A stretch of DNA of 34,398 bases from an uncultured Eubacteriales bacterium (GCA_934256695.1 CAKQPE010000009.1:1-34398); one strand, 5' to 3'; counted from the stretch's first letter, positions 14,003 through 23,130 are shown. Numbers and translations are program-made. Notes: generated by a model from the letters alone, not told the origin.

Positions 14003-15784
14003 ATGAGTACTACAGGCACAGTAGTTAAGGTGTCAGGCCCTCTTGTTGTTGCAGAAGGCATGAAAGATGCCAATATGTTTGACGTTGTAAGGGTTTCTGA
14101 TAAGCACCTTATTGGTGAAATAATAGAAATGCACGGTGACAAAGCCTCAATTCAGGTTTATGAGGAAACAAGCGGTCTGGGCCCTGGCGAAGAAGTAATT
14201 TCAACAGGACGTCCTATGAGTGTTGAGCTTGGACCGGGTCTTATATCAAATATCTATGATGGTATCCAGCGTCCTCTTGAAAAACTTTATGAGGCAAGCG
14301 GAGCCAATATCCACAGGGGTGTTGAGGTTCATTCCCTTGACAGAGAAAAGAAATGGTACTTTAAGCCTACTGCCAAAGTAGGAGATAAGGTTCATGGCGG
14401 AGATATTATAGGTGTTGTTCAGGAGACTGAGGTTGTAGAATGCCGTATAATGGTTCCTCCTAAACTCAGCGGAACAATAAAGAGTATAAAAGAGGGCGAG
14501 TTTACAGTAGAGGAAGAAATTTGTGTTGTTACTGATGACAAAGGCCTTGATGTTACACTGCCTATGATGCAGAGATGGCCTGTTCGTAAAGAACGTCCTT
14601 ACAGAGCAAAACAGAGTCCTGACTCACTTCTTGTTACAGGTCAGAGAGTTATAGATACTTTCTTCCCTATAACAAAAGGCGGAGTTGCAGCAATACCGGG
14701 ACCATTCGGAAGCGGAAAAACAGTTACTCAGCATCAGCTTGCAAAATGGGCGGATGCCGACATAGTTGTATATATCGGCTGTGGTGAACGTGGAAACGAA
14801 ATGACAGACGTTCTTCTTGAGTTCCCTGAACTTAAAGACCCTCGTACAGGTGAAAGCCTTATGAAAAGAACGGTGCTTATTGCCAATACATCGGATATGC
14901 CTGTTGCTGCCCGTGAGGCGTCTATATATACAGGTATTACAATAGCAGAGTTCTTCAGAGATATGGGTTACAGTGTTGCTCTTATGGCAGATTCAACATC
15001 ACGTTGGGCAGAAGCACTTCGTGAAATGAGTGGCCGACTTGAAGAAATGCCTGGTGAAGAAGGTTATCCTGCATACCTTGGAAGCCGTCTTGCACAGTTC
15101 TATGAAAGAGCCGGTATGGTTCATTGTCTTGGAAGCAAAGATGATAGAATAGGTTCACTTACAGCTATCGGTGCCGTATCACCTCCTGGTGGTGATACAT
15201 CTGAGCCTGTTTCTCAGGCAACACTTCGTATAGTTAAAGTATTCTGGGGACTTGATTCATCACTTGCCTATAAACGTCATTTCCCGGCTATTAACTGGCT
15301 GACAAGTTATTCACTTTATCAGGATAAGATTGATGTTTGGGCAGACAAAAACGTAGAGGAGGACTTTGCAGAGCATAGAGCAAAAGCAATGAGACTCCTT
15401 CAGGAAGAAGCTGAACTTCAGGAAATCGTTCAGTTGGTAGGTGTTGATTCACTTTCACACAGTGACAGACTTATTCTTGAGGTAACACGTTCTATCCGTG
15501 AGGACTTCCTTCACCAGAACTCATTCCACGAGGTAGATACCTATACATCACTGCATAAACAGTACAGAATGCTTTCCCTTATACTTAAATTCTATGATGA
15601 AGGTCTTAAAGCCGTTAAAGAGAAAGTTTCGATAAATAAGATTTCAAAACTGCCTGTTATAGAAAAAATAGGTCGTGCAAAATATGTTGAAGAAGCAAAT
15701 GTTGACGCCGAATACGATGCCATAGAGGCTGCAATAGTTTCGGAAATGGCAGAGCTTGTGGCAAAGGAGGCTGAGGAAGAATGA
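14003..15784 (+). CDS. ntpA: V-type ATPase catalytic subunit A
   Basis: The 593-residue catalytic subunit hydrolyses ATP in the A3B3 head. It has the beta-barrel start TGTVVKVSGPLVVAEGM, the V/A-type-specific non-homologous insertion (about 110-185), the P-loop GPFGSGKT (233-240, Lys239), the segment YIGCGERGNEMTDVL with the catalytic-base Glu region, and SMADS-type DSTSRWAEALRE. Length is normal for the family. AGCAGGTGA precedes the ATG. The last four bases (ATGA) overlap the start of subunit B, a typical translational coupling for two subunits needed in equal amounts. Confidence 0.98.
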   Translation: MSTTGTVVKVSGPLVVAEGMKDANMFDVVRVSDKHLIGEIIEMHGDKASIQVYEETSGLGPGEEVISTGRPMSVELGPGLISNIYDGIQRPLEKLYEASGANIHRGVEVHSLDREKKWYFKPTAKVGDKVHGGDIIGVVQETEVVECRIMVPPKLSGTIKSIKEGEFTVEEEICVVTDDKGLDVTLPMMQRWPVRKERPYRAKQSPDSLLVTGQRVIDTFFPITKGGVAAIPGPFGSGKTVTQHQLAKWADADIVVYIGCGERGNEMTDVLLEFPELKDPRTGESLMKRTVLIANTSDMPVAAREASIYTGITIAEFFRDMGYSVALMADSTSRWAEALREMSGRLEEMPGEEGYPAYLGSRLAQFYERAGMVHCLGSKDDRIGSLTAIGAVSPPGGDTSEPVSQATLRIVKVFWGLDSSLAYKRHFPAINWLTSYSLYQDKIDVWADKNVEEDFAEHRAKAMRLLQEEAELQEIVQLVGVDSLSHSDRLILEVTRSIREDFLHQNSFHEVDTYTSLHKQYRMLSLILKFYDEGLKAVKEKVSINKISKLPVIEKIGRAKYVEEANVDAEYDAIEAAIVSEMAELVAKEAEEE

Positions 15785-17154
15785 TAAAGGAATACAGATC
15801 CATTCAGGAAATAGCCGGTCCTCTTATGCTTGTAAGCGGAGTTGAAGGCGTAAAATACGATGAACTTGGCGAAATCGAACTTGTAACAGGTGAAATAAGA
15901 AGATGCAAGGTTCTTGAAGTAAACGGAGATACAGCTCTTGTTCAGCTTTTTGAAAGCTCTACAGGTATTAACCTTTCTGACTCTAAAGTACGTTTCCTTG
16001 GAAAAAGTCTTGACTTCGGCGTTTCACCGGATATACTCGGCCGTGTATTTAACGGTATGGGTAAGCCTATTGATGACGGCCCTGAAATAATACCGGAAAA
16101 GAGAATGGATATTAACGGTGCACCTATTAATCCGGCGGCACGTGACTATCCTTCGGAATTTATACAGACAGGTGTTTCCGCAATCGACGGTCTTAATACA
16201 CTTGTTAGAGGTCAGAAACTTCCTATATTCTCTGCGGCAGGTCTTCCGCACGCAAATCTTGCGGTTCAGATTGCAAGACAGGCAAAGGTTAGAGGTACGG
16301 ATTCTAAGTTTGCTATTGTATTTGCCGCTGTAGGTATTACATTTGAAGATGCCGAATTCTTTATGAATGACTTTAAAGAAACAGGTGCTATCGACCGTTC
16401 CGTAGTGTTTGTAAATCTTGCAAACGACCCTGCTGTAGAACGTATCTGTACACCTAAAATGGCTCTTACGGCTGCAGAATACCTTGCTTTTGAACAGAAT
16501 ATGCATGTACTTGTAATTATTACCGATATTACAAACTATGCAGAGGCTCTCCGTGAAATTTCTGCTGCTAAAAAAGAAGTTCCGGGACGTAGAGGATACC
16601 CTGGATATCTTTATACAGACCTTGCCACAATGTATGAAAGAGCCGGCAAAAAGAGAGGAATCGAAGGTTCAATTACAATGATTCCTATTCTTACAATGCC
16701 TGAGGACGACAAGACTCACCCAATACCTGACCTTACAGGATATATTACAGAAGGACAGATTATATTAAGCCGTGACCTTTATAAGAAAGGCTTGCAGCCG
16801 CCTATAGATGTTCTTCCGTCACTTAGCCGACTTAAAGATAAAGGTATCGGTAAAGGCAAAACAAGAGAAGACCATGCAGATACAATGAACCAGCTTTATG
16901 CAGCTTATTCAAGAGGTAAGGACGCAAAAGAGCTTATGTCTATCCTCGGTGAATCGGCACTTTCGGAAATTGACCTTAAATATGCTAAATTTGCCGATGA
17001 ATTTGAAAAAGAATATGTATCACAGGGCTTCAGAACAGACAGAACAATAGAGCAGACTTTGGAAATCGGCTGGAAACTTCTTTCTATTCTGCCTAAGAGC
17101 GAACTTAAACGTATTCGTGATGAATATATTGAAAAATATATGCCTAAGGAGTGA
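15781..17154 (+). CDS. ntpB: V-type ATPase regulatory subunit B
   Basis: The 457-residue non-catalytic nucleotide-binding-fold subunit alternates with A in the head. It starts YRSIQEIAGPLMLVSGVEGV and contains GQKLPIFSAAGLPHANLAVQ in place of a functional P-loop, then EYLAFEQNMHVLVIITDITN, PGRRGYPGYLYTDLATMYERAG and GSITMIPILTMPEDDKTHPI. All are characteristic of V/A-type B subunits. It overlaps subunit A by four bases, and its stop lies 6 bases before the chosen subunit D start. Confidence 0.98.
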   Translation: MIKEYRSIQEIAGPLMLVSGVEGVKYDELGEIELVTGEIRRCKVLEVNGDTALVQLFESSTGINLSDSKVRFLGKSLDFGVSPDILGRVFNGMGKPIDDGPEIIPEKRMDINGAPINPAARDYPSEFIQTGVSAIDGLNTLVRGQKLPIFSAAGLPHANLAVQIARQAKVRGTDSKFAIVFAAVGITFEDAEFFMNDFKETGAIDRSVVFVNLANDPAVERICTPKMALTAAEYLAFEQNMHVLVIITDITNYAEALREISAAKKEVPGRRGYPGYLYTDLATMYERAGKKRGIEGSITMIPILTMPEDDKTHPIPDLTGYITEGQIILSRDLYKKGLQPPIDVLPSLSRLKDKGIGKGKTREDHADTMNQLYAAYSRGKDAKELMSILGESALSEIDLKYAKFADEFEKEYVSQGFRTDRTIEQTLEIGWKLLSILPKSELKRIRDEYIEKYMPKE

Positions 17155-17159
17155 TAGGT

Positions 17160-17837
17160 GTGGCAAGATTAAATGTTAATCCAACCCGAATGGAAATGAC
17201 ACGCCTTAAAAAACAGCTTAAAACAGCAACCAAAGGGCATAAACTTCTCAAGGATAAGCTTGATGAACTTATGAAGCAATTTCTTGATATAGTTAAGGAA
17301 AACAAGAAACTCCGTGAGGAAGCCGAAGCGGCACTTGAAAAGGCATATAAAAGTTTTATTATTGCCAGAGGCGTAATGAGTGAGGAATATATAGGTGAGG
17401 CACTTATGATGCCTAAGCAGAAAATAGCCGTTGATGTATCAAAGAAAAATATAATGAGTGTAAATGTGCCGCAGTTTGATTTTAAATCGGCAAATAACCA
17501 TGACGATATTTATCCATACGGTCTTGCATTTACATCGGGAGAACTTGATTTTTCAATGGAAGCTTTTTCCGAGGCTATGGAACCGCTTTTAAGATTGGCT
17601 CAGAGTGAGAAAAGTGCCCAGCTTATGGCACAGGAGATAGAAAGAACAAGAAGGCGTGTTAATGCCCTTGAAAATATTATGATACCGAACTATCAGGAGA
17701 CAATAAAATTCATTATGCAGAAGCTTGATGAAAACGACCGTTCAACAACCACAAGGCTGATGAAGGTTAAAGATATGATAGCTGAAAAAGCTATTGAGGA
17801 AAGACGTCTCCGTGATGAAAGAGTTCAGGGTGCGTAA
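17160..17837 (+). CDS. ntpD: V-type ATPase subunit D (central rotor shaft)
   Basis: The 225-residue axle that turns within the A3B3 head. I choose the GTG at 17160 because AAGGAG lies 8 bases upstream and because the protein then begins in the family-standard way, MARLNVNPTRMEMTRLKKQL. A GTG at 17151 is also in frame. The protein is two long antiparallel helices with a short beta-hairpin region (about 85-125), and the second helix has RRRVNALENIMIPNYQETIKFI. It is the last gene of the operon. No separate downstream ATPase gene is present before the terminator. Confidence 0.96.
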   Translation: MARLNVNPTRMEMTRLKKQLKTATKGHKLLKDKLDELMKQFLDIVKENKKLREEAEAALEKAYKSFIIARGVMSEEYIGEALMMPKQKIAVDVSKKNIMSVNVPQFDFKSANNHDDIYPYGLAFTSGELDFSMEAFSEAMEPLLRLAQSEKSAQLMAQEIERTRRRVNALENIMIPNYQETIKFIMQKLDENDRSTTTRLMKVKDMIAEKAIEERRLRDERVQGA

Positions 17838-17893
17838 TAAGAACTTGGAAGTTTTACTGCAATATACAATAATTTAATAATTAAAACTTTTAT

Positions 17894-17925
17894 AAAATCC
17901 CATGACTTGATCATGGGATTTTTGT
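17894..17925 (+). terminator. Terminator of the V-ATPase operon
   Basis: A perfect 12-bp stem, AAAATCCCATGA (17894-17905) with TCATGGGATTTT (17911-17922), loop CTTGA, followed by TG and further T residues. The same hairpin sequence recurs with one change in the stem at 30310-30336, so it belongs to a repeated family. Confidence 0.85.
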
Positions 17926-18039
17926 TGTATATCCGAAAATCATGCGACAGTCATGCGATTCAAAAAAAGTCTTATGACGATTAGTATGAAGATAAAACTT
18001 TGTTCTATTAAATATAAATTTATCGGACTGAAATAATAA

Positions 18040-18138
18040 CCCCTCAGTCACTGCGTGACAGCTCCCCTTTCAGTGGAGCCTTCCCAAATCGAAAGCCGTC
18101 CCTGAAAGGGAAGGTGGCAAACCGAAACGGATGAGGGG
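18040..18138. repeat. 99-bp palindromic intergenic element (CCCCTCA/TGAGGGG ends)
   Basis: The element is bounded by inverted CCCCTCA (18040-18046) and TGAGGGG (18132-18138). Inside are short palindromes (TCACTGCGTGA, CCCTGAAAGGG) and the strings GGGAAGGTGGCAAACCG and GGATGAGGGG. Related pieces occur at 34119-34163 and 34215-34315. Such GAAGGTGGC...GGATGAGGG elements are common between genes in gut Clostridia, where they look like miniature transposable or REP-like repeats. Confidence 0.65.
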
Positions 18139-18410
18139 AAAATTCTTTAATCAAAGTTTTAATAAAACGGATTAAATTTAATTTTTTCCAGATGGAAAAG
18201 TGGAATTTGCAGGAACTTTTTTAAAAAAGTTCCCTGCACCTTCAAAAATCTCTTTAAGACCGCACATTCCATGTGCCTCCGGAAATAGGCTACTACAATA
18301 TTTATGGCAACAGATACAGGATTTACGTTTTAAAATCAATGCAATAGAGATTTTATTCGGCAAAATTTGAAAAAAACAAATCTTAATAACATAACTTATA
18401 ATTTTCTCTC

Positions 18411-18503
18411 GAAAAACGCAATGCAATTGCGTTTTGATAAAAGTTTCGCTTGAGCCTTTTCAAAGGCTCACAGGGTATGGGACAGAGTCCCACGGTCTTA
18501 ATT
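18411..18503 (+). repeat. Mosaic hairpin repeat, copy at 18.4 kb
   Basis: The modules in order are: hairpin AAAACGCAAT/ATTGCGTTTT, linker TGATAAAAGTTT, hairpin GAGCCTTT/AAAGGCTC, and hairpin GTGGGACAGAGTCCCAC-like (GGGACAGAGTCCC) followed by GGTCTTA. The same series in inverted orientation stands at 33998-34108, and partial copies occur at 30305-30475 and 34340-34398. Confidence 0.7.
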
Positions 18504-18548
18504 CCATAAATTTATATTTTTTTAATTACCTCATGTATACATTAGTTG

Positions 18549-18577
18549 TTGTTTTAATAAGTTATTTGTGATATACT
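18549..18577 (+). promoter_or_regulatory. Probable promoter of ddh
   Basis: TTGTTT (18549-18554) and TATACT (18572-18577) with 17-base spacing, about 60 bases before the start codon of ddh. No operator is obvious. Confidence 0.5.
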
Positions 18578-18637
18578 GAATGACAAATTTCTGTAAATTA
18601 TTTTAATTTAAATTTTTATATATGAGGTGACCAGCAA

Positions 18638-19621
18638 ATGATAAGAATTGGTATTTTAGGATACGGCAATCTTGGTCGTGGCGTTGAAAACGCTATCAGA
18701 CAGAACGATGATATGGAGCTTGTGGCAGTTTTCACAAGAAGAAATCCTGCTGATTTAAAAATAGCTACCAAAACAGCTAAAGTATACAGCGTTGACGATG
18801 CTGAAAAAATGGCAGACCAGATTGATGTTATGATTATCTGTGGCGGAAGTGCAACAGACCTTCCTGTTCAGACACCTAAATATGTTCAGTATTTTAACGT
18901 AATCGACAGTTTTGATACACATGCAAATATCCCTACACATTTTAAAAATGTAGACGAAGCTGCTAAAAAGAGCGGTAAAGTCGGCATTATATCTGTAGGC
19001 TGGGATCCTGGCATGTTCTCTTTAAACAGACTTTATGCAAACTGCATTCTTCCTGACGGCAAGGATTATACTTTCTGGGGCAAAGGCGTAAGCCAAGGAC
19101 ATTCTGACGCTGTAAGAAGAATTGAAGGCGTTATTGACGCAAGACAGTATACAATACCTGTTCAGGCTGCTCTTGATGCAGTAAGAAACGGCGAAAATCC
19201 TGATCTTACAACAAGAGAAAAACACACAAGAGAGTGTTTTGTTGTGGCAGAAGAAGGTGCTGATAAAGCAAGAATCGAAAAAGAAATCAAAGAAATGCCA
19301 AACTACTTTGCAGATTATGACACAACAGTTCATTTTATAGATATGGAAGAAATGAAACGTAATCATTCAGGTATTCCTCATGGCGGTTTTGTAATAAGAA
19401 CAGGAAAAACAGGTCTTAACAAAGAACAGAACCACGTTATTGAATACAGCTTAAAGCTTGATTCAAATCCTGGTTTCACATCTTCTGTTCTTGTTGCTTA
19501 CGCAAGAGCTGCTTACCGTTTAAACAAAGAAGGTCAGACAGGCTGCAAGACTGTATTTGATGTAGCTCCTGCTTATCTTTCACCTTTAAGCGGAGAAGAA
19601 ATAAGATCACACCTTCTTTAA
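18638..19621 (+). CDS. ddh: meso-Diaminopimelate D-dehydrogenase
   Basis: A 327-residue NADP-dependent enzyme that makes meso-2,6-diaminopimelate from tetrahydrodipicolinate and ammonia in one step, supplying lysine and peptidoglycan synthesis in the cytoplasm. The dinucleotide-binding motif GILGYGNLGRG is at residues 4-14, with the phosphate-recognising VFTRRNP following strand 2. Family-specific segments are CGGSATDLP, VIDSFDTHANIP, SVGWDPGMFSLNR and FWGKGVSQGHSDAVRRIEGV. AGGTGA precedes the ATG. It is a single-gene unit, convergent with the symporter gene and sharing its terminator. Presence of Ddh provides the short lysine pathway variant. Confidence 0.97.
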   Translation: MIRIGILGYGNLGRGVENAIRQNDDMELVAVFTRRNPADLKIATKTAKVYSVDDAEKMADQIDVMIICGGSATDLPVQTPKYVQYFNVIDSFDTHANIPTHFKNVDEAAKKSGKVGIISVGWDPGMFSLNRLYANCILPDGKDYTFWGKGVSQGHSDAVRRIEGVIDARQYTIPVQAALDAVRNGENPDLTTREKHTRECFVVAEEGADKARIEKEIKEMPNYFADYDTTVHFIDMEEMKRNHSGIPHGGFVIRTGKTGLNKEQNHVIEYSLKLDSNPGFTSSVLVAYARAAYRLNKEGQTGCKTVFDVAPAYLSPLSGEEIRSHLL

Positions 19622-19646
19622 TTTAATAAAATTAATGTATAGTAAT

Positions 19647-19679
19647 AAAAAATCACTCCGAAAAACGGAGTGATTTTTT
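19647..19679. terminator. Bidirectional terminator between ddh and the symporter gene
   Basis: A perfect 14-bp stem, AAAAAATCACTCCG (19647-19660) with CGGAGTGATTTTTT (19666-19679) and a 5-nt A loop. A T run follows it on either strand, so it ends both convergent transcripts. Confidence 0.93.
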
Positions 19680-19694
19680 TATAATTATATTGCA

Positions 19695-21179
19695 TTAATG
19701 GTAAATATTTCTTATCTTTTCTTCTTCTTTTCTTACGTTAGGATCATCTTCGTAGAAAACGTAGAAGTTAGGATCAACAGTTCCTACACCCATATAACGA
19801 GCTTTGTAATCTCTGAAAAGTTCCCAGAATTTCTTTCTTAATGCTACAAGAGCAATAAGGTTTGTAAATACAGGTACTGCCAATACGCAGCTTACAAATG
19901 ACCAGAAAAGGTTTGCGTCATATCCGCCGATAGTGATGTATCCTACTATAAATATATTCATGCAAGGGAATAAGATTTTAAATATTGTTATAATAGTATC
20001 CCTTACAGCAGGTTTGCTTCTGAGAAGATGTCTTATTACGGTTACATAGTATGTATACCAGCCTGCTGTTGTTGTAAGGCCAAAGATAATAGCCATAAAG
20101 CCCATATAAACAGAACCGAAAGAACCGTATGATGTTTTAAATGCTGTCATAGTAAGAGTAGCACCGGTTTCGCCGTTTGACCAAACACCTGTACATAATA
20201 CAGCTAGTGCAGTTATTGAGCAAACAACGATTGTATCAACAAATACTTCAAATGCACCCCAGAGGCCCTGTCTTACAGGATGTACTGTATCGGCAGAACT
20301 GTGAACGAGAGGAGATGAACCCTGTCCTGCTTCGTTTGAGTTAATGGAACGGTTTAATCCGGAACGCATTGCCTGTGCAACTGTAGCACCTACAAAACCG
20401 CCTACTGCCGCAGTACCTGTAAAAGCATCCTTAAATATCATTGCTACAACGGAAGGAACGTTGCCTATGTTTAAAATAATAAGACCGATACCGCCTATAA
20501 TGTAAATAACACACATTACAGGAACCGCAGTTGTTGCAAATTTTGCTATACGAGGTGTACCTTTCCATACAACATAAATTATTATTAATGTATATATGGC
20601 AGTTGTAACCATCATAGGAACACGGAAAGAGCCGTAAATCATTTCTGAAATAGTGTAAGCCTGAGAACCCTGTATAAACTGAATTATAAAGCCTATACAA
20701 AATGCTGCCGAAAGTACAAATCCGGCTTTAATTCCCATTTGTCTGCCTATGCCTTTTTCCATATATTCCATAGGGCCGCCGTAATATTCGCCTTTTTCGT
20801 CTCTGGAACGATAGTGGCAACCAAGAGAGGTTTCTACAAGTTTAACCATCATTCCGAAGAAAGCCCATAACCAAAGCCAGAATATAGCTCCCGGACCGCC
20901 GACTGCTATGGCAGAGGCAACACCGGAAATGTTTCCGGCACCTACACAACCGCCTATTGCAATACATACGGCTTCAAACGGAGATACAGTACCGGCTTTT
21001 TTTGTGTTTGCATCTGTTTTTCCTATGTCTCCGGCAGTATGTTTAAGTATATGGCCGAATTTTGCGAAAGTAAAAAATCCTGATTTAACGGTAAAATAAA
21101 ATCCTACCAGCATAACAAAAACTATAAAGGGCATACCCCAGAAAATACCTTCAAGCTTAAATACAAAATTAGCTATCAA
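19695..21179 (-). CDS. Sodium:alanine/glycine symporter (AGCS family)
   Basis: A 494-residue inner-membrane transporter with about 11 helices, importing alanine or glycine with Na+ (or H+). Family segments are SPFEAVCIAIGGCVGAGNISGVA near the N terminus, WLWAFFGMMVKLVETSLG, the GGPMEYMEKGI loop, and the strongly conserved FVGATVAQAMRSGLNRSINSNEAGQGSSPLVHSSA region. I prefer the TTG at 21179 because GGGGAGG lies 9 bases upstream; the TTG at 21188 directly abuts that ribosome binding site. Its Na+ coupling suits a cell that also has a probable Na+-pumping ATPase. Substrate specificity between alanine and glycine cannot be decided here. Confidence 0.93.
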   Translation of the reverse strand: MIANFVFKLEGIFWGMPFIVFVMLVGFYFTVKSGFFTFAKFGHILKHTAGDIGKTDANTKKAGTVSPFEAVCIAIGGCVGAGNISGVASAIAVGGPGAIFWLWLWAFFGMMVKLVETSLGCHYRSRDEKGEYYGGPMEYMEKGIGRQMGIKAGFVLSAAFCIGFIIQFIQGSQAYTISEMIYGSFRVPMMVTTAIYTLIIIYVVWKGTPRIAKFATTAVPVMCVIYIIGGIGLIILNIGNVPSVVAMIFKDAFTGTAAVGGFVGATVAQAMRSGLNRSINSNEAGQGSSPLVHSSADTVHPVRQGLWGAFEVFVDTIVVCSITALAVLCTGVWSNGETGATLTMTAFKTSYGSFGSVYMGFMAIIFGLTTTAGWYTYYVTVIRHLLRSKPAVRDTIITIFKILFPCMNIFIVGYITIGGYDANLFWSFVSCVLAVPVFTNLIALVALRKKFWELFRDYKARYMGVGTVDPNFYVFYEDDPNVRKEEEKIRNIYH

Positions 21180-21756
21180 TAAAAACAACCTCCCCTTAAA
21201 TTTGTTTTTTGAATTAAGATGAATAGAAAATAAATAATTATTGCTTGTGCTGTCATTGCTTAATTCTTTGATAACCGAACAGAGAATATCTATAGCTCTG
21301 TCCTGTAGAATACATATGTATAAAATTATCGTTTTTTATAGCTATAAATAAAATAATAACGATGTGAAAAGTTTATGCTTTTTGAGTACAAATGTCAATA
21401 GACCGGAGTACGATTTGTTGGATAATACAGAATAAATATATAAAATATCGTTAAAAATACAGAAAAACAAGCTGGTTTTTTATGAAAAAATATTGTGTTT
21501 AGCTTGTTAACAAGATAAAAATAAATAAAAATTTGTATAATAATAAAATTTATTAATTTATTGATATTAAAAAATATTCTTAAAAATTACTGTGCAATAA
21601 TGGAAATTATGATAAAAAATAACAATCACAAATTTCGAACGGCTTTTTATTTTAATTTTATGTCAGTTTACAACTGTTATCTTTGGTGTTAAAATTAAAA
21701 ATAGTATGTTTTTATTACGGACTGTTTTGTTAGCGGTTCTTTAGGGGAGAATTACT
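21180..21756. other. Divergent regulatory region, symporter and sugar-transferase genes
   Basis: About 580 bases, very AT-rich. On the minus strand there is a promoter at 21370-21398 and a hairpin in the resulting leader (ACAGAG 21279-21284 with CTCTGT 21296-21301). Upstream of the plus-strand gene is the small palindrome CAGTTTACAACTG (about 21665-21677). No promoter for the plus-strand gene stands out and no gene is seen. Confidence 0.5.
21370..21398 (-). promoter_or_regulatory. Probable promoter of the AGCS symporter
   Basis: On the minus strand TTGACA (21398-21393) and TAAACT (21375-21370) are 17 bases apart. The -35 box is a perfect match and the -10 box matches 4 of 6. The leader would be about 180 nt. 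Confidence 0.5.
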
Positions 21757-23130
21757 TTGACTGACAAGCGAAGAAAAAACAAGTTTATACTTGTTTGGGA
21801 GATATTTTTAAATGTGGCGGGAATGACATTTATTTTTGCCTTAATTTGGTTTTTGTTCTACAGATACAACCTCCGTGCCGGATTTCTTTATAAAAAAGGT
21901 ACGGCACTTATGTTCGGTATGTATGCGGCGGTTTATTTTTTTGTCACCGGTATATATGGTGGGCATAAAATAGGCTACTACAGAATTTCTGAAATTTTAT
22001 ATTCACAGTTTCTGGCAATGATAATGACAAATGCCTTTGTGTATTGCCAGACCTGTCTTATAGACCGACGTTTTATAGAGTTTAGGCCTATAATAATAAT
22101 GTGTATTCTGGATACGGTCTATATTTTCTTCTGGACAATATGGTGCAATAAGCGTTTCAGAAAGAGAAATATAATAAGAAATATGACTGTTATCTGTGAG
22201 ACGGCACTTTCGGCAGAACTTATAAAGAAAATGAACTATTATGATTATAAGTTCCACATAACAAAACAGATTGGCATTAAGGAGGGTGTTGATTATATAC
22301 TACAAAATCTTAATCCCAATGACGGTGTTATAATAGCCGATGTTGAAAGTGAAATAAAAAAGAAAATAATAGATTTTTGTTTCGAAAACAATATGCCGGT
22401 TTTTATAATTCCCGATGTGTCGGAAATAGTTCTTAAAAATTCATATGCACTTAATCTTATGGATATGCCTGTTCTTGTCTGCAACAAAGGCGAGCTTTCC
22501 CTTATAGATGAGTTTTCAAAAAGATTTTTTGACCTTGTTGTGTCCATAACGGCACTTATAGTTTTCAGTCCGTTTATGATTGTTACTGCTCTTGCCATTA
22601 AGCTTTATGACGGAGGGCCTGTATTTTATAAACAAAAAAGACTTACTATACACCGTAAGGAATTTTATGTTTATAAATTCCGAAGTATGGTTGTAAATGC
22701 CGAAGGTGACGGAGTGGCAAGACTTGCAAAACAAAATGACAGCAGAATAACACCTGTTGGAAAAATAATAAGAAAAACAAGGCTTGATGAGCTTCCGCAG
22801 ATTTTGAATGTATTAAAAGGCGATATGTCAGTTGTGGGACCAAGACCGGAAAGACCGGAAATAGCCGAACAGTATGAGAAATATATACCTGAGTTTAAAT
22901 ATAGGCTTAAAGTAAAAGCAGGTATAACAGGTTATGCACAGGTTCTCGGCAGATATAATACAGATCCCTATGATAAACTTATGTGGGATTTGATGTATAT
23001 AGCGGGATATTCGTTCCTTATGGATATAAGGCTTATAATGATGACGGTGAAGGTTATATTTATTCCCGAAAGCACACAGGGTGTTGGGAATAAGGATATA
23101 ACGGCACAAAAAAAGAAAGGACGTGTATAA
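21757..23130 (+). CDS. Polyprenyl-phosphate sugar-1-phosphate transferase (exopolysaccharide initiation)
   Basis: A 457-residue membrane enzyme that starts surface-polysaccharide repeat units by moving a sugar-1-phosphate from a nucleotide sugar to undecaprenyl phosphate. The N-terminal part has four membrane helices (about 10-30, 45-65, 80-100, 110-130) and a soluble central region. The C-terminal catalytic part begins at about residue 255 (KRFFDLVVSITALIVFSPF, membrane-inserted) and includes GPVFYKQKR, YKFRSM, TRLDELPQILNVLKGDMSVV, GPRPERPE and KAGITGYAQVLGR. These are standard for the WbaP/WcaJ-like sugar transferase family. It starts at TTG 21757 behind AGGGGAG. The next gene begins 2 bases after its stop. 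The sugar is not predictable. Confidence 0.93.
   Translation: MTDKRRKNKFILVWEIFLNVAGMTFIFALIWFLFYRYNLRAGFLYKKGTALMFGMYAAVYFFVTGIYGGHKIGYYRISEILYSQFLAMIMTNAFVYCQTCLIDRRFIEFRPIIIMCILDTVYIFFWTIWCNKRFRKRNIIRNMTVICETALSAELIKKMNYYDYKFHITKQIGIKEGVDYILQNLNPNDGVIIADVESEIKKKIIDFCFENNMPVFIIPDVSEIVLKNSYALNLMDMPVLVCNKGELSLIDEFSKRFFDLVVSITALIVFSPFMIVTALAIKLYDGGPVFYKQKRLTIHRKEFYVYKFRSMVVNAEGDGVARLAKQNDSRITPVGKIIRKTRLDELPQILNVLKGDMSVVGPRPERPEIAEQYEKYIPEFKYRLKVKAGITGYAQVLGRYNTDPYDKLMWDLMYIAGYSFLMDIRLIMMTVKVIFIPESTQGVGNKDITAQKKKGRV

Larger units (their letters stand above)
17838..18637. other. Intergenic block with hairpins and dispersed repeats
   Basis: About 800 bases without a gene. In order it holds the V-ATPase terminator, a second imperfect palindrome (CATGCGACAGTCATGCG, about 17941-17957), a 99-bp element with CCCCTCA/TGAGGGG ends (18040-18138), a mosaic-repeat copy (18411-18503) and the ddh promoter. 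The open frame on the minus strand at 18178-18426 has no family resemblance and no ribosome binding site. Confidence 0.6.

Noticed and set aside
16024..16506. 160-codon open frame antisense to V-ATPase subunit B
   Set aside because: It is fully inside a highly conserved gene, with Cys/Arg-rich composition typical of a shadow frame and no family resemblance.
18178..18426. 82-codon minus-strand frame before ddh
   Set aside because: No ribosome binding site, no family pattern, and it runs into repeat sequence.
21180..21370. Glycine riboswitch upstream of the AGCS symporter
   Set aside because: Only GGACAGAG is seen; the GCCGAAGG core and the second aptamer are absent.
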